A stretch of 64,000 bases of DNA from SW4 sp042466115 (GCF_042466115.1 NZ_JAXHBQ010000001.1:124001-188000), one strand, 5' to 3'; counted from the stretch's first letter, positions 34,303-42,136 are shown. A program made the numbers and translations. Notes: a model not told the origin generated them from the sequence alone.

Positions 34303-35261
34303 CCCCCGCCGATGATATTCCCGCCCTTGCGCTGACGTGGCACCGCGCGGGGCGCGGGGCGGTGCTGGCAACGGTCGTTGAAACATGGGGGTCCGCGCCG
34401 CGCCCTGTTGGCAGCCAGTTGGTGATCGACAGCACAGGCGCGATGGCAGGGTCCGTGTCGGGCGGCTGCGTTGAAGGGGCGGTGGTCAGCGAAGCCTGCG
34501 ATGCCCTTGCCGACGGGCAGGCGCGCCTGCTGGACTACGGCGTATCGGACGATGATGCCTTTGCCGTTGGTCTTGCCTGTGGTGGGCGCATCCGTGTGCT
34601 GGTCGAGCCGGTGGGCACGGTCCTGCCCGAAACCCTGTTGGCGGACCTTGTGGGTTTGCGCGCGGCGCGCCAGCCCGCGGCCTATGTCGCCGATCTGGAC
34701 GGCCCCTCGCGCCGGATTGATCGCACCGGCCACGCAGAACGCTTTCGCGCGGACAGGTCCGGCGTTGAAAGCGACGGGCGCACATTTGTCGCCATTCACA
34801 ATCCGCCGCTACGCATGGCGATCATTGGTGGCGTGCATATTGCGCAAACGCTGGTGGGGATGGCACAGGCCTGCGGCTATGATGTGACAGTGATTGATCC
34901 GCGCACGGCCTTTGCCAATGCGGCACGCTTTCCTGATGTGGACCTGCTGGATGACTGGCCCGATGCGGCAATGGCTGCGCACGGGCTGGACAGGCGCACC
35001 GCCGTGATCACGCTGACCCATGACCCGAAACTGGACGATCCGGCGCTGATTACCGCCTTGGGTTCGGATGCGTTCTACATCGGTGCACTGGGATCAACGC
35101 GCACCCATGCCAAGCGGGTAGAGCGGCTGACGGCAGCGGGGTTTGATGCGGCGCAGATCGCGCGCATCCATGCCCCTGTCGGGCTTGATATCGGATCGCG
35201 CAGCCCGGCTGAAATCGCGCTCAGCATCATGGCGCAGGTCACGCAAACCCTGCGCGCCTAG
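34299..35261 (+). CDS. XdhC/CoxI-family molybdoenzyme maturation protein
   Basis: 320 residues. N-terminal XdhC/CoxI domain with VVETWGSAPRPVGSQLVI and GSVSGGCVEGAVV (conserved cysteine), and a C-terminal Rossmann-like domain beginning MAIIGGVHIAQTLVGMA, with LGSTRTHAKR and IHAPVGLDIGSRSPAEIA. XdhC-type proteins bind and sulfurate the molybdenum cofactor before insertion into xanthine or CO dehydrogenase-type enzymes. It precedes coxS-like and coxM-like genes, consistent with serving that enzyme family. Confidence 0.88.
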   Translation: MTPADDIPALALTWHRAGRGAVLATVVETWGSAPRPVGSQLVIDSTGAMAGSVSGGCVEGAVVSEACDALADGQARLLDYGVSDDDAFAVGLACGGRIRVLVEPVGTVLPETLLADLVGLRAARQPAAYVADLDGPSRRIDRTGHAERFRADRSGVESDGRTFVAIHNPPLRMAIIGGVHIAQTLVGMAQACGYDVTVIDPRTAFANAARFPDVDLLDDWPDAAMAAHGLDRRTAVITLTHDPKLDDPALITALGSDAFYIGALGSTRTHAKRVERLTAAGFDAAQIARIHAPVGLDIGSRSPAEIALSIMAQVTQTLRA

Positions 35262-35269
35262 GGGGCGCC

Positions 35270-35299
35270 TTGCATCTGTCAAGAAAACTTTCCTATTCT
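35270..35299 (+). promoter_or_regulatory. Weak promoter candidate upstream of coxS
   Basis: TTGCAT at 35270-35275 and TATTCT at 35294-35299, 18 bases apart, in the 92-base gap before coxS. Only modest consensus match. Confidence 0.25.
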
Positions 35300-35353
35300 C
35301 ACAGCGGGTTTCGCGTGATTAACTGTTCAAAACGGCACATATAGGGGGGTGAC

Positions 35354-35839
35354 GTGACGCAGATTGCAATGATCGTAAACGGCACGCCTGTGTCGGGTGA
35401 TGTCGAAGGGCGCACCCTGCTGGTGGATTTTCTGCGCGATGACTTGCATCTGACGGGCACCCATGTGGGCTGCGATACCAGCCAGTGCGGCGCCTGCACG
35501 GTGCATGTGAACGGGCTGTCCGTCAAAGCCTGCACAATCTTCGCCATCGAAGCGGACGGCGCCGCGGTCTTGACCATCGAAGGCATGGCCAAGGATGACG
35601 GCACGTTGTCTGCGCTTCAACAGGCATTTCAGGATCACCACGGATTGCAATGCGGGTTCTGCACTCCGGGTATGGTGATGTCGGCAGCGATGCTGCTCAA
35701 AGAGAACCCCAAGCCAACCCAAGCAGATGTGCGCACCTATCTAGAGGGCAATCTCTGCCGCTGCACCGGCTATCACAACATTGTAAAGGCGGTCATGGCT
35801 GCGAGTGGGCAGGACGTGGGCGCAGTTGCAGCGGCGTAA
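35354..35839 (+). CDS. coxS: Aerobic CO dehydrogenase-type small [2Fe-2S] subunit
   Basis: 161 residues. The plant-type ferredoxin motif is GCDTSQCGACTVHVNG and the second cluster motif QCGFCTPGMVMSA ... NLCRCTGYHNIVKA, as in CoxS/XDH small subunits. Electrons pass from the molybdenum site through two [2Fe-2S] clusters to FAD. GTG start with a GGGGGG-like site. A coxM-like gene lies 690 bases downstream but no coxL gene follows, which is unusual. Confidence 0.92.
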   Translation: MTQIAMIVNGTPVSGDVEGRTLLVDFLRDDLHLTGTHVGCDTSQCGACTVHVNGLSVKACTIFAIEADGAAVLTIEGMAKDDGTLSALQQAFQDHHGLQCGFCTPGMVMSAAMLLKENPKPTQADVRTYLEGNLCRCTGYHNIVKAVMAASGQDVGAVAAA

Positions 35840-35864
35840 AGTAACTTAAAACGAGGACGTATTA

Positions 35865-36224
35865 ATGAAAAAGATGACACTGACCGCAGGCCTTTTCGTG
35901 GCACTTGGCGCAACATCGGCATTGGCCGAAGGGTTTACCGTGCAAGACCTTGGCGTGACAGCCTCGCGCGAGGCCTGCATGGCCGCGGGCGAAAGCGCGA
36001 TGCGCCGCTATGTGGATGTGAACGGCGGCGGCAGCGTCGATCCAACCACCTGGGTTGTCTATGGCTGGGATCTGCAGCCGGGCGATCAGGACGTCACCAT
36101 CATGTGCCCCGTGGTCAATGGCGGTGTGATCAACGGCTTTATGGTTGTGCACGGCGAAACCACCGACACGGACCGCATCTATACCGCCGACACGCTGGCG
36201 CGGTTGTTTGAAAACCCCAAATAG
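35865..36224 (+). CDS. Small exported protein of unknown function
   Basis: 119 residues with a clear signal peptide (KKMTLTAGLFVALGATSALAEG). The mature part has two cysteines (EACMAAGE, VTIMCPVVN) that could form a disulfide, and tryptophan/tyrosine-rich strands (WVVYGWDLQPGDQD). No named family recognised. It sits in the gap between coxS and coxM, and a terminator follows, so coxS and this gene probably end one transcript. Confidence 0.65.
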   Translation: MKKMTLTAGLFVALGATSALAEGFTVQDLGVTASREACMAAGESAMRRYVDVNGGGSVDPTTWVVYGWDLQPGDQDVTIMCPVVNGGVINGFMVVHGETTDTDRIYTADTLARLFENPK

Positions 36225-36246
36225 GCGGCACCCAAGGCAGAATTGA

Positions 36247-36280
36247 CGCCCTCGCAGTGTTTTGCGGGGGCGTTTTTGTT
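36247..36280 (+). terminator. Intrinsic terminator after the small exported protein gene
   Basis: CGCCCTCGCA and TGCGGGGGCG pair at 9 of 10 positions around a 6-base loop, followed by TTTTTGTTTT. It lies 23 bases after the stop and would separate coxS from coxM transcription. Confidence 0.8.
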
Positions 36281-36337
36281 TTGGGTGGTGTTGAAGGGCG
36301 CGATTGACCGTTGATATCCACGCCACCCGGCGCGCCT

Positions 36338-36461
36338 GCGCCAAGCCCGACCTCCCCCATGGGAGGGCTTTCAACAACGAATGCTGCGCGTAAGACGTAA
36401 GTTGGGCTGCAAAACAACTGCCGCACGTGATCGCCGGACCTCCCGAGGTCTGGCTTGGCGC
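36338..36461. mobile_element. MITE-like inverted-repeat element, copy A
   Basis: 124 bases bounded by GCGCCAAGCCCGACCTC at the left and the near-complement GAGGTCTGGCTTGGCGC at the right. A CCTCCCCCATGGGAGGG block follows the left end. Copy B at 37630-37755 shares the end sequences in the opposite orientation and has almost the same length. No coding capacity; the middle differs between copies. It lies just after the terminator and before coxM. Confidence 0.6.
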
Positions 36462-36529
36462 AGGCCCACCTATCGCTTGCACTGATCGCCCCACCATCCT
36501 ACCATTTTTCACCCCTGTCGGAGCCACTC

Positions 36530-37312
36530 ATGTACCCATTCGAGATCGAACGCCCCACGACCATCGCCGAGGCCGTTGCAGCATTGACAGATGAAGACGC
36601 GCAAGCGCTCGCTGGCGGGCAGACGCTTATTCCAACGCTAAAACAACGGCTTGCCATGCCCGAACGGCTGATCAGCCTGACCGCGATTCCCGAAATGCAG
36701 GGGATTTGCACCGGTGCGGACGGGGCTTTTTGCATTGGCGGCGCCACAACCCACCACGATGTGGCGCGCGGCGCTGTTGCCTTTCCCGCGCTGGCCGCCC
36801 TTGCGGATCAGATCGGCGATCCGGCTGTGCGCCACCGCGGCACGATTGGCGGTTCGCTGGCTAACAATGACCCCTCGGCCTGCTATCCGGCGGCGGTGCT
36901 GGCGACCGGTGCGACCATCGTCACCAACGCGCGCGAAATCGCGGCTGATGACTATTTTCAAGGCATGTTCACCACGGCACTGGACGAGGGCGAAATCATC
37001 ACCGAGGTCCGTTTTCCCGTGCCACTTGCGGCGGGTTATGTGAAATTCCGCCAGCCCGCTTCGCGGTTCGCGCTGGTTGGCGTTTTCGTGGCGCGGTTTG
37101 CAGATACGGTGCGGGTCGCCGTCACGGGCGCCTCCGAAGATGGCGTTTTCCGCTGGCGCGATGCCGAAACAGCGCTGACGGCCAGTTTTACTGTCGATGC
37201 GGTCAAAGCGCTGACACCCCAAGGCGACATGATCAGCGATATCCACGGGTCAGCCGACTACCGCGCCCATCTGGTCAAGGTGATGACGGGCAGGGCCGTG
37301 GCCGCCGCCTGA
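36530..37312 (+). CDS. coxM: Aerobic CO dehydrogenase-type FAD-binding medium subunit
   Basis: 260 residues. FAD-binding motifs are ALAGGQTLIPTLKQRL near residue 30 and RGTIGGSLANNDPSACYPA near 100, with VRHRGTIGG as the hallmark second loop. This is the normal partner of CoxS and CoxL. The ATG at 36530 is chosen to match the family start YPFEIERP. No CoxL-type gene is in this window. Confidence 0.9.
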   Translation: MYPFEIERPTTIAEAVAALTDEDAQALAGGQTLIPTLKQRLAMPERLISLTAIPEMQGICTGADGAFCIGGATTHHDVARGAVAFPALAALADQIGDPAVRHRGTIGGSLANNDPSACYPAAVLATGATIVTNAREIAADDYFQGMFTTALDEGEIITEVRFPVPLAAGYVKFRQPASRFALVGVFVARFADTVRVAVTGASEDGVFRWRDAETALTASFTVDAVKALTPQGDMISDIHGSADYRAHLVKVMTGRAVAAA

Positions 37313-37489
37313 TCACTTCTTGTCGCGCGCCGCCTTTTCCTCGCGGGTCAGCTTGTTGTTCCAGACATTGTTGCTAAGGCCCAGTTCGGCAGGCGCAGGC
37401 TTGGTCTTGCCTTTGCTGACCTTGCCACCCTTGTTCAGAAACTCCTGAATAAGCGCGTCATCGGTGTTTTCTTTGGGGACATGTTTCAT
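37313..37489 (-). CDS. Small basic hypothetical protein (58 aa)
   Basis: A 58-residue reading frame starting MKHVPKENTDDALIQEFLN, then KGGKVSKGKTKPAP and ending NNKLTREEKAARDKK. It is very lysine-rich and hydrophilic. Its stop codon directly abuts the coxM stop with no gap, which argues for a real convergent gene. No family name recognised. Weak ribosome site. Confidence 0.55.
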   Translation of the reverse strand: MKHVPKENTDDALIQEFLNKGGKVSKGKTKPAPAELGLSNNVWNNKLTREEKAARDKK

Positions 37490-37629
37490 GAAGAAAGGCT
37501 AGCCCAAGCCGGACGCTATGGCAACGCGTCGCAAGTATAGAAAAAATCCTTCGGGTCGATGAGACGAACGATAAACTGCCCGCAGTCAAGGCGTCGCCGC
37601 CGTGCATTTCCAGACGGCCCGATTAGCGG

Positions 37630-37755
37630 GCGCCATGCCTGACCTCGGGAGGGCCTTTGGGACAAGCGACTCACGGGAAGTCGTGAAAGACTTGCATTCA
37701 GCGCACTGCAATTGCCAAAAGAATGCCCTCCCATGGGGGAGGTCGGGCATGGCGC
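37630..37755. mobile_element. MITE-like inverted-repeat element, copy B
   Basis: 126 bases with ends GCGCCATGCCTGACCTC and GAGGTCGGGCATGGCGC, a terminal inverted repeat of 17 bases with a single mismatch. The right end with CCCTCCCATGGGGGAGG is the reverse complement of the left end of copy A (36338-36461). It lies in the gene-free stretch between the 58-aa gene and infC. Confidence 0.6.
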
Positions 37756-37806
37756 GTGCGCGCCGGTTGTGGGTGTGATCGTCGGATCATAGCCAAATGA
37801 AAATGG

Positions 37807-37900
37807 CGGCCTGTGCCACAGACCGCCCTCCCAATTTATCGCTCGTATAAGCCCTACTTGGGCAGCGGCCCGATCAGCATGACCATCTGGCGGCCTTCCC
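37807..37900 (-). pseudogene. Duplicated 3' fragment of infC with downstream sequence
   Basis: 94 bases match 37958-38053 with only a handful of differences and a two-base deletion. The segment carries the last ~15 codons of infC with the stop intact (GRQMVMLIGPLPK) plus ~50 bases of the downstream hairpin region. It is 151 bases from the true infC end, in the same orientation, with no upstream coding sequence attached. The 518-base gap holding it has no complete gene. Confidence 0.8.
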
Positions 37901-38007
37901 GTGGGTTTGCCTGCAAACACACTCCCAAGCGGCAGACGTTTGGCACAAACGACGAGAGCGGCCTGTGCCACACAGACCGCCCTCGCATTTTATCGCTCGT
38001 ATAAGCC

Positions 38008-38553
38008 CTACTTCGGCAGCGGCCCGATCAGCATGACCATCTGGCGGCCTTCCATCTTGGGAAAGTTCTCCACCTTGCCGTGCTCCTTGGTATCCTCGGC
38101 CACACGTTCCAGCAGTTCGCGGCCCAGATTCTGGTGCGCCATTTCACGACCACGAAAGCGCAGGGTGATTTTCACCTTGTCGCCGTTTTCCAGAAACTTG
38201 AACACGTTGCGCATCTTGACGTCATAGTCGTTGGTATCCGTGTTCGGGCGGAACTTGACCTCTTTGATCTCGATGATCTTTTGCTTTTTGCGGGCCTCGG
38301 CCTCGCGCTTTTGGGTTTCGTATTTGAACTTGCCGAAATCCATGATCTTGCACACAGGCGGGTTCGCGTTTGGCGAGATTTCAACCAGATCGAGGCCCGC
38401 TTCCTCGGCCATCACCATGGCCCGCGCAGGCGTAACAACGCCGACGTTTTCACCTTCGGCGCCGATCAGGCGGATTTCACTGGAAGTAATGCGTTCGTTG
38501 ACGCGGGGGCCGGTATCACGCGCGGGTGGCGCGTTATGTGGTCTGCGGGCTAT
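38008..38553 (-). CDS. infC: Translation initiation factor IF-3
   Basis: 181 residues with complete IF-3 N- and C-domains: RVNERITSSEIRLIGAEGENVG, KIMDFGKFKYETQKREAEARKKQ, IIEIKEVKFRPNTDTNDYDVKMRN and RQMVMLIGPLPK. IF-3 discriminates initiation codons and keeps subunits apart. The conserved N-terminus ARRPHNAPP is preceded by ATC-ATA, with AGGA five and eight bases upstream; no ATG, GTG or TTG lies at the right place, so an AUU-type rare start (ATA at 38553 or ATC at 38556) is likely, as known for E. coli infC autoregulation. Confidence 0.93.
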   Translation of the reverse strand: MARRPHNAPPARDTGPRVNERITSSEIRLIGAEGENVGVVTPARAMVMAEEAGLDLVEISPNANPPVCKIMDFGKFKYETQKREAEARKKQKIIEIKEVKFRPNTDTNDYDVKMRNVFKFLENGDKVKITLRFRGREMAHQNLGRELLERVAEDTKEHGKVENFPKMEGRQMVMLIGPLPK

Positions 38554-38746
38554 GATCTTTATCCTTTGATTGCGTGGTGCAACCGCAAGGTAAACGTGCC
38601 GCCGCGCCGGTTCAACCCGCAAAACACGCAAGTTTTCGCACAGGGGGAACGGTTTGCGCCGGTTCCCGCTTTCCTAAGCTGTAACAATCTGACATATGCA
38701 GCGCGAGGTCCACTTGGGGGCCACGCATTTGTGAAGGACGAAGATC

Positions 38747-39607
38747 ATGAGAGCATTTCTCATCATTGTTGCAGTCGCTGTTCTGGGCTTTTTTGGCTAC
38801 CAGTGGGGCGTGAACGGGAAAAACCCGGTCGAAGTATTTTCGGGCGCATCCGATGCGGCGATGGACGCTGCGGGCGATGCGGCTGATGCCGCGACCGAAG
38901 CTGCCGAAGGTGCCGTTGAAGCTGCGACCGAAGCTGCCGAAGGCGCTGTTGAGGCCGCGACCGAAGCTGCTGGCGAAGCCGCCGATGCCGTGACCGACAC
39001 CGCCGAAGGTGCCGTTGAAGCCGCTGGCGAAGCGGCTGACGCCGTTGCCGACACGGCCGAAGGTGCCGTTGAAGCCGTTACTGACGCCACGGAAGAAGCA
39101 ACTGACGAAGCTGCCGCCGCCGCTGCCGCTGCTGAAGAAGAAGCCGCTGCCGCCGCTGCCGCTGCTGAAGAAGAAGCCGCTGCCGCCGCTGCCGCCGCTG
39201 AAGAAGAAGCCGCCGCTGCCGCTGCCGCCGCTGAAGAAGCCGCCGCTGCCGCCGCCGCTGAAGAAGCCGCAGCGGCCGAAGCCGCCGCTGAAGAAGCCGC
39301 CGCCGCCGAAGCCGCCGCCGCTGAAGAAGCTGCCGCTGCCGAAGCCGCCGCCGCCGAAGAAGCCGCCGCCGCAGCGGCCGAGGAAGCCACAGCCGCAACC
39401 GAGGAAGCCGCAACTGAAATGGGCGATATGGCCGCGCTGCTGACACCCGAAGGGTTCGACGCCGCCAAAGTGATGGAAATGGTTCAGAACTCTGACCTTG
39501 GCGCGATCGCCAAAACGCAGCTTCTGGGTCAGATCGGCGAAGTCGCCTCCGATCCGTCCAAGCTGCCCGACGTTCTGGCAGCCATCAAAGAAGCGCTGGG
39601 CATGTAA
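38747..39607 (+). CDS. Ala/Glu-rich low-complexity protein with N-terminal membrane segment
   Basis: 286 residues. One N-terminal helix (AFLIIVAVAVLGFFGYQW) is a membrane anchor or signal. Residues 35-125 are EGAVEAATEAA-type repeats, and residues 125-225 are runs of alanine broken by EE or E, predicted to be a long helix or coiled coil. The last 60 residues are a normal globular sequence (LLTPEGFDAAKVMEMVQNSDLGA) that is probably the functional domain. No family recognised. A good terminator follows. Confidence 0.75.
   Translation: MRAFLIIVAVAVLGFFGYQWGVNGKNPVEVFSGASDAAMDAAGDAADAATEAAEGAVEAATEAAEGAVEAATEAAGEAADAVTDTAEGAVEAAGEAADAVADTAEGAVEAVTDATEEATDEAAAAAAAAEEEAAAAAAAAEEEAAAAAAAAEEEAAAAAAAAEEAAAAAAAEEAAAAEAAAEEAAAAEAAAAEEAAAAEAAAAEEAAAAAAEEATAATEEAATEMGDMAALLTPEGFDAAKVMEMVQNSDLGAIAKTQLLGQIGEVASDPSKLPDVLAAIKEALGM
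38860..39410 (+). repeat. GCN/GAA codon repeat tract in the Ala/Glu-rich gene
   Basis: Degenerate tandem units such as GCTGCCGAAGGTGCCGTTGA and GCCGCTGCTGAAGAAGAAGC recur many times and drive the low-complexity protein. The reverse strand is also open because of the same composition. Likely prone to slippage or recombination. Confidence 0.8.
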
Positions 39608-39628
39608 TCCCTGCTTTTACGACAAACG

Positions 39629-39661
39629 AAAAGGGCCGCGCGATTGCGTGGCCCTTTTTTG
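39629..39661 (+). terminator. Intrinsic terminator after the Ala/Glu-rich gene
   Basis: AAAAGGGCC and GGCCCTTTT stem with a GCGCG..GCGT inner pairing and a T-rich tail (TTTTTTG), 21 bases past the stop. Confidence 0.8.
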
Positions 39662-39772
39662 TTGCGACGGGCAGATGCGTCAATGGCTGCTTTGCGCCCG
39701 CTATGGCCGATGCTGCACGAAGCGCGATAGTCTGCTATGAAAACCTGAATGGACAGATGGAAACAATTTGCA

Positions 39773-40573
39773 ATGACCGATCCTTTTCAGAACGTAGATG
39801 CTGCCGGTGAAGAGTTTATAGCGGCGTTTGCCGACTCGATGGACGCTCGACAATCAGATCCGAAAATGGAGACGATTGTTTCAAACTATCTCGCCAAGTT
39901 GCAGTTCCCAGAGGGCAGTCTGACAGTTGAAGTCGGGGCTGGTGCGGGTGCCGTCACGCGGCGGATTGCGGCCAGAGCCAAACCGGAAAGGGTATTGGGT
40001 TTTGAGCCGTCGTCGGGCTTTGTGAAGGAAGCCAAGACACGGGCGCTTACGCATGAAAACGCGTCTTTCAAAGTCGCGGACGGGACCGCATTACCACTTG
40101 ATGACAATTCGGTTCAGAACTTAATACTTCATACCGTGCTAACCCATGCAGAAAAGCCCGATCTGCTTCTCAAAGAGGCGCGGCGCGTTTTGAAACCTGA
40201 CGGTTGCCTCGTCGTTTGCGATGCAGACTTCTCTAAAGCGAGTCTCGGCAGTAGCGCGAGTGATCCGCTCGATGTTTGTGCAAGGGCGTTCGTCAATGAG
40301 TTTGTTACTGATCCACATATCGTTGCCAAACTGCGGTCTCTGATGACGGAAACTGGATTTGTTGTAGTCGAATTTGATGTTCAGAGCCGGACGATCGCAG
40401 ATAATGATCAAATGCTGCCGTGGGTGGAGGAAACAGCGAAAAGAATGCTTGCCCGAGGGGACATCGGGCAGGAACTGTTTGATGGTCTCGTGTCGGAATA
40501 CAAGCGTCGCGCAACCGCCGGAACGCTATATGGATATCAGGTCTTTGCGACAGCAATCGCTACCCCAGCCTAG
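39773..40573 (+). CDS. Class I SAM-dependent methyltransferase
   Basis: 266 residues from the ATG at 39773 (an in-frame ATG at 39749 would add 8). The SAM-binding motif is LTVEVGAGAGAVTRRIA near residue 55, followed by VLGFEPSSGFV (acidic loop), ASFKVADGTALPLDDNSVQNLIL and ARRVLKPDGCLVV, typical of Methyltransf_11/25 proteins. Substrate unknown. The gene looks less G+C-rich than its neighbours, possibly transferred. The 178 bases before the convergent fpr gene show no feature. Confidence 0.8.
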   Translation: MTDPFQNVDAAGEEFIAAFADSMDARQSDPKMETIVSNYLAKLQFPEGSLTVEVGAGAGAVTRRIAARAKPERVLGFEPSSGFVKEAKTRALTHENASFKVADGTALPLDDNSVQNLILHTVLTHAEKPDLLLKEARRVLKPDGCLVVCDADFSKASLGSSASDPLDVCARAFVNEFVTDPHIVAKLRSLMTETGFVVVEFDVQSRTIADNDQMLPWVEETAKRMLARGDIGQELFDGLVSEYKRRATAGTLYGYQVFATAIATPA

Positions 40574-40751
40574 CTATATTCCGGGGCCGTGTTTGTGGGG
40601 TAGAAGGCTAGGCAATCGCGATTTCAGGCCTTGGTCTGGCAGTAGCGAAGGTCCGTTTCACCCCGCCAAATAGCCGTCTATACGCCAGCGACCCCAAGTA
40701 AATTGGACCGTGCGAATACGCGACCCATTTTCTATCTTATGATGGGGCGCA

Positions 40752-41603
40752 TCAGTCCAGAAACGCTTTTTCAACCACATATTGCGCGGGTTTGGAGTTG
40801 GCACCTTCCGCCAGCCCGTAGTCTTCCAGCATCTCTTTCAGTTCAAGATTGAACGCCAGATTGCCGCAAATCATCGCGCGGTCGTTTTGGGAACACAGCG
40901 GTTCCACGCCCAGATCCGTGAACGCCTCACCACTGCGCATCAGGTCGGTGATGCGGCCCATCTTGGCGCTCGGCTCGCGGGTAGTGGTGGGGTAGTATTT
41001 GATCTTTTTCCAGAACCCCTCGCCGATCACCTCGTTGAGCAGTTCATCATCCTTCAGGCTCTCGATAATCTCGCGGCCATAGGTCAGCTCGCCCGCCTCG
41101 CGGCAGGTGTGGGTAATGATCACCTCGTCATAATCCGCATAGGTCTGCGGTTCGCGCAGCAGCGATGCGAAGGGCGCAAAACCGGTGCCCGTGGCAAAGA
41201 ACCAGATGCGCTTGCCGGGAATCAGCGCATCATGCACCAGCGTGCCCACCGGCTTGGGGCGCAGGATGATCTCGTCACCGACACTGATATGCTGCAAGCG
41301 GCTGGTCAGCGGGCCGTCTGGCACCTTGATGGAATAGAACTCCAGCTCTTCGTCCCAGGATGGCGAGGCAATGGAATAGGCGCGCAACAGCGGCTTGACC
41401 TTGCCGGTCTTGGGGTCCGGATCGCCCATCAGCCCGATCATCACAAATTCGCCTGACCGGAACCGCAGGGACGCCGGCCGCGTGCAACGAAACGAAAACA
41501 GACGGTCCGTGTAATGCGTCACACCCGTCACGGTCTGGGCATCGGGCAGGGTGGGCACGGCAGGTGTGGCGGCGGTTTGGGTCACTGGTTTTTGCTCGGT
41601 CAT
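40752..41603 (-). CDS. fpr: Ferredoxin--NADP(+) reductase
   Basis: 283 residues. RLFSFRCTRPASLRFRSGEFVMIGL, LLRAYSIASPSWDEELEFYSI (FAD-binding R-x-Y-S) and FFATGTGFAPFASLLRE (NADP site) are the Fpr signature, with AQYVVEKAFLD at the end. It exchanges electrons between NADPH and ferredoxin or flavodoxin. It is the last gene of the minus-strand sulfur cluster, so it may supply the ferredoxin-dependent sulfite reductase. An ~35-residue Thr/Pro-rich N-terminal extension is uncertain. Confidence 0.92.
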   Translation of the reverse strand: MTEQKPVTQTAATPAVPTLPDAQTVTGVTHYTDRLFSFRCTRPASLRFRSGEFVMIGLMGDPDPKTGKVKPLLRAYSIASPSWDEELEFYSIKVPDGPLTSRLQHISVGDEIILRPKPVGTLVHDALIPGKRIWFFATGTGFAPFASLLREPQTYADYDEVIITHTCREAGELTYGREIIESLKDDELLNEVIGEGFWKKIKYYPTTTREPSAKMGRITDLMRSGEAFTDLGVEPLCSQNDRAMICGNLAFNLELKEMLEDYGLAEGANSKPAQYVVEKAFLD

Positions 41604-41672
41604 AATTTCATCAGCGGCATCTTAGGGCCGCCCTCCGTCATAGGCGTTGATATGGGTCAAGAAAAGGGGGGC

Positions 41673-42086
41673 TTATCCGCGCAGGCGGGCGCCATAGTCA
41701 TGTGCGGCGTGATTGGCACGGGCCAGCCACTGATCCTCGGGCTGGCGGGCGGCAAGGGTTTCGCTGATTTCAACCTCGTCAAAGCCACTGCGGCGCGCCA
41801 TGGCATATTGATCGGCGATCACATGGCCGCGCGCGCGAAGGCGGCCCGCATATCCCATCCGGCGCAGCATCGCGGCGATGGTAAACCCGCGCCCGTCCGC
41901 AAAACTGGGGAAATCGACGCGGATCATCTGCACGTCGACCAAACGGCAGGCCAGCGCAGCCGGATCACCGTCCGACGGGATATCCACGGCCGTGACAGGG
42001 TTGTTTGCCGCGACGTCCGAAAGGGGCGTCACATCTCCCTGCCAGTCATCAACACCAAATCCGGTATCTGTTATGATCACGTTCAT
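41673..42086 (-). CDS. DUF934-family protein of the sulfite-reduction operon
   Basis: 137 residues with the family pattern: a VIITDTGFGVDDW start, VDIPSDGDPAALACRL, MIRVDFPSFADGRGFTIAAMLRRMGYAGRLRARGHVIADQY, then ARRSGFDEVEI. DUF934 genes travel with cysI/cysH; the protein is thought to take part in sulfite reduction but its activity is not established. Two ATGs lie at 42086 and 42089; the former is used with GAAGGA upstream. Confidence 0.87.
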   Translation of the reverse strand: MNVIITDTGFGVDDWQGDVTPLSDVAANNPVTAVDIPSDGDPAALACRLVDVQMIRVDFPSFADGRGFTIAAMLRRMGYAGRLRARGHVIADQYAMARRSGFDEVEISETLAARQPEDQWLARANHAAHDYGARLRG

Positions 42087-42114
42087 CATCTTGTCCTTCG
42101 GGCGCACGGCCCAT

Positions 42115-42136
42115 CTTCTTTTGTTCAAAAATACTC
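42115..42136. repeat. 22-bp dispersed intergenic repeat, copy 1
   Basis: An exact reverse-complement copy of the sequence at 46905-46926 (GAGTATTTTTGAACAAAAG core). It lies between cysH and DUF934. Confidence 0.75.

Noticed and set aside
38554..38631. ATG at 38631 as infC start
   Set aside because: Gives an N-terminal extension unlike other IF-3 proteins, and the AGGA site points to ATC/ATA instead.
39100..39400. Tandem repeats resembling a CRISPR array
   Set aside because: The units are short, contiguous codon repeats in frame with no unique spacers and no cas genes nearby.
38797..39468. Minus-strand Ala/Ser frame inside the Ala/Glu-rich gene
   Set aside because: A by-product of the GCN/GAA repeat; no normal sequence in it.
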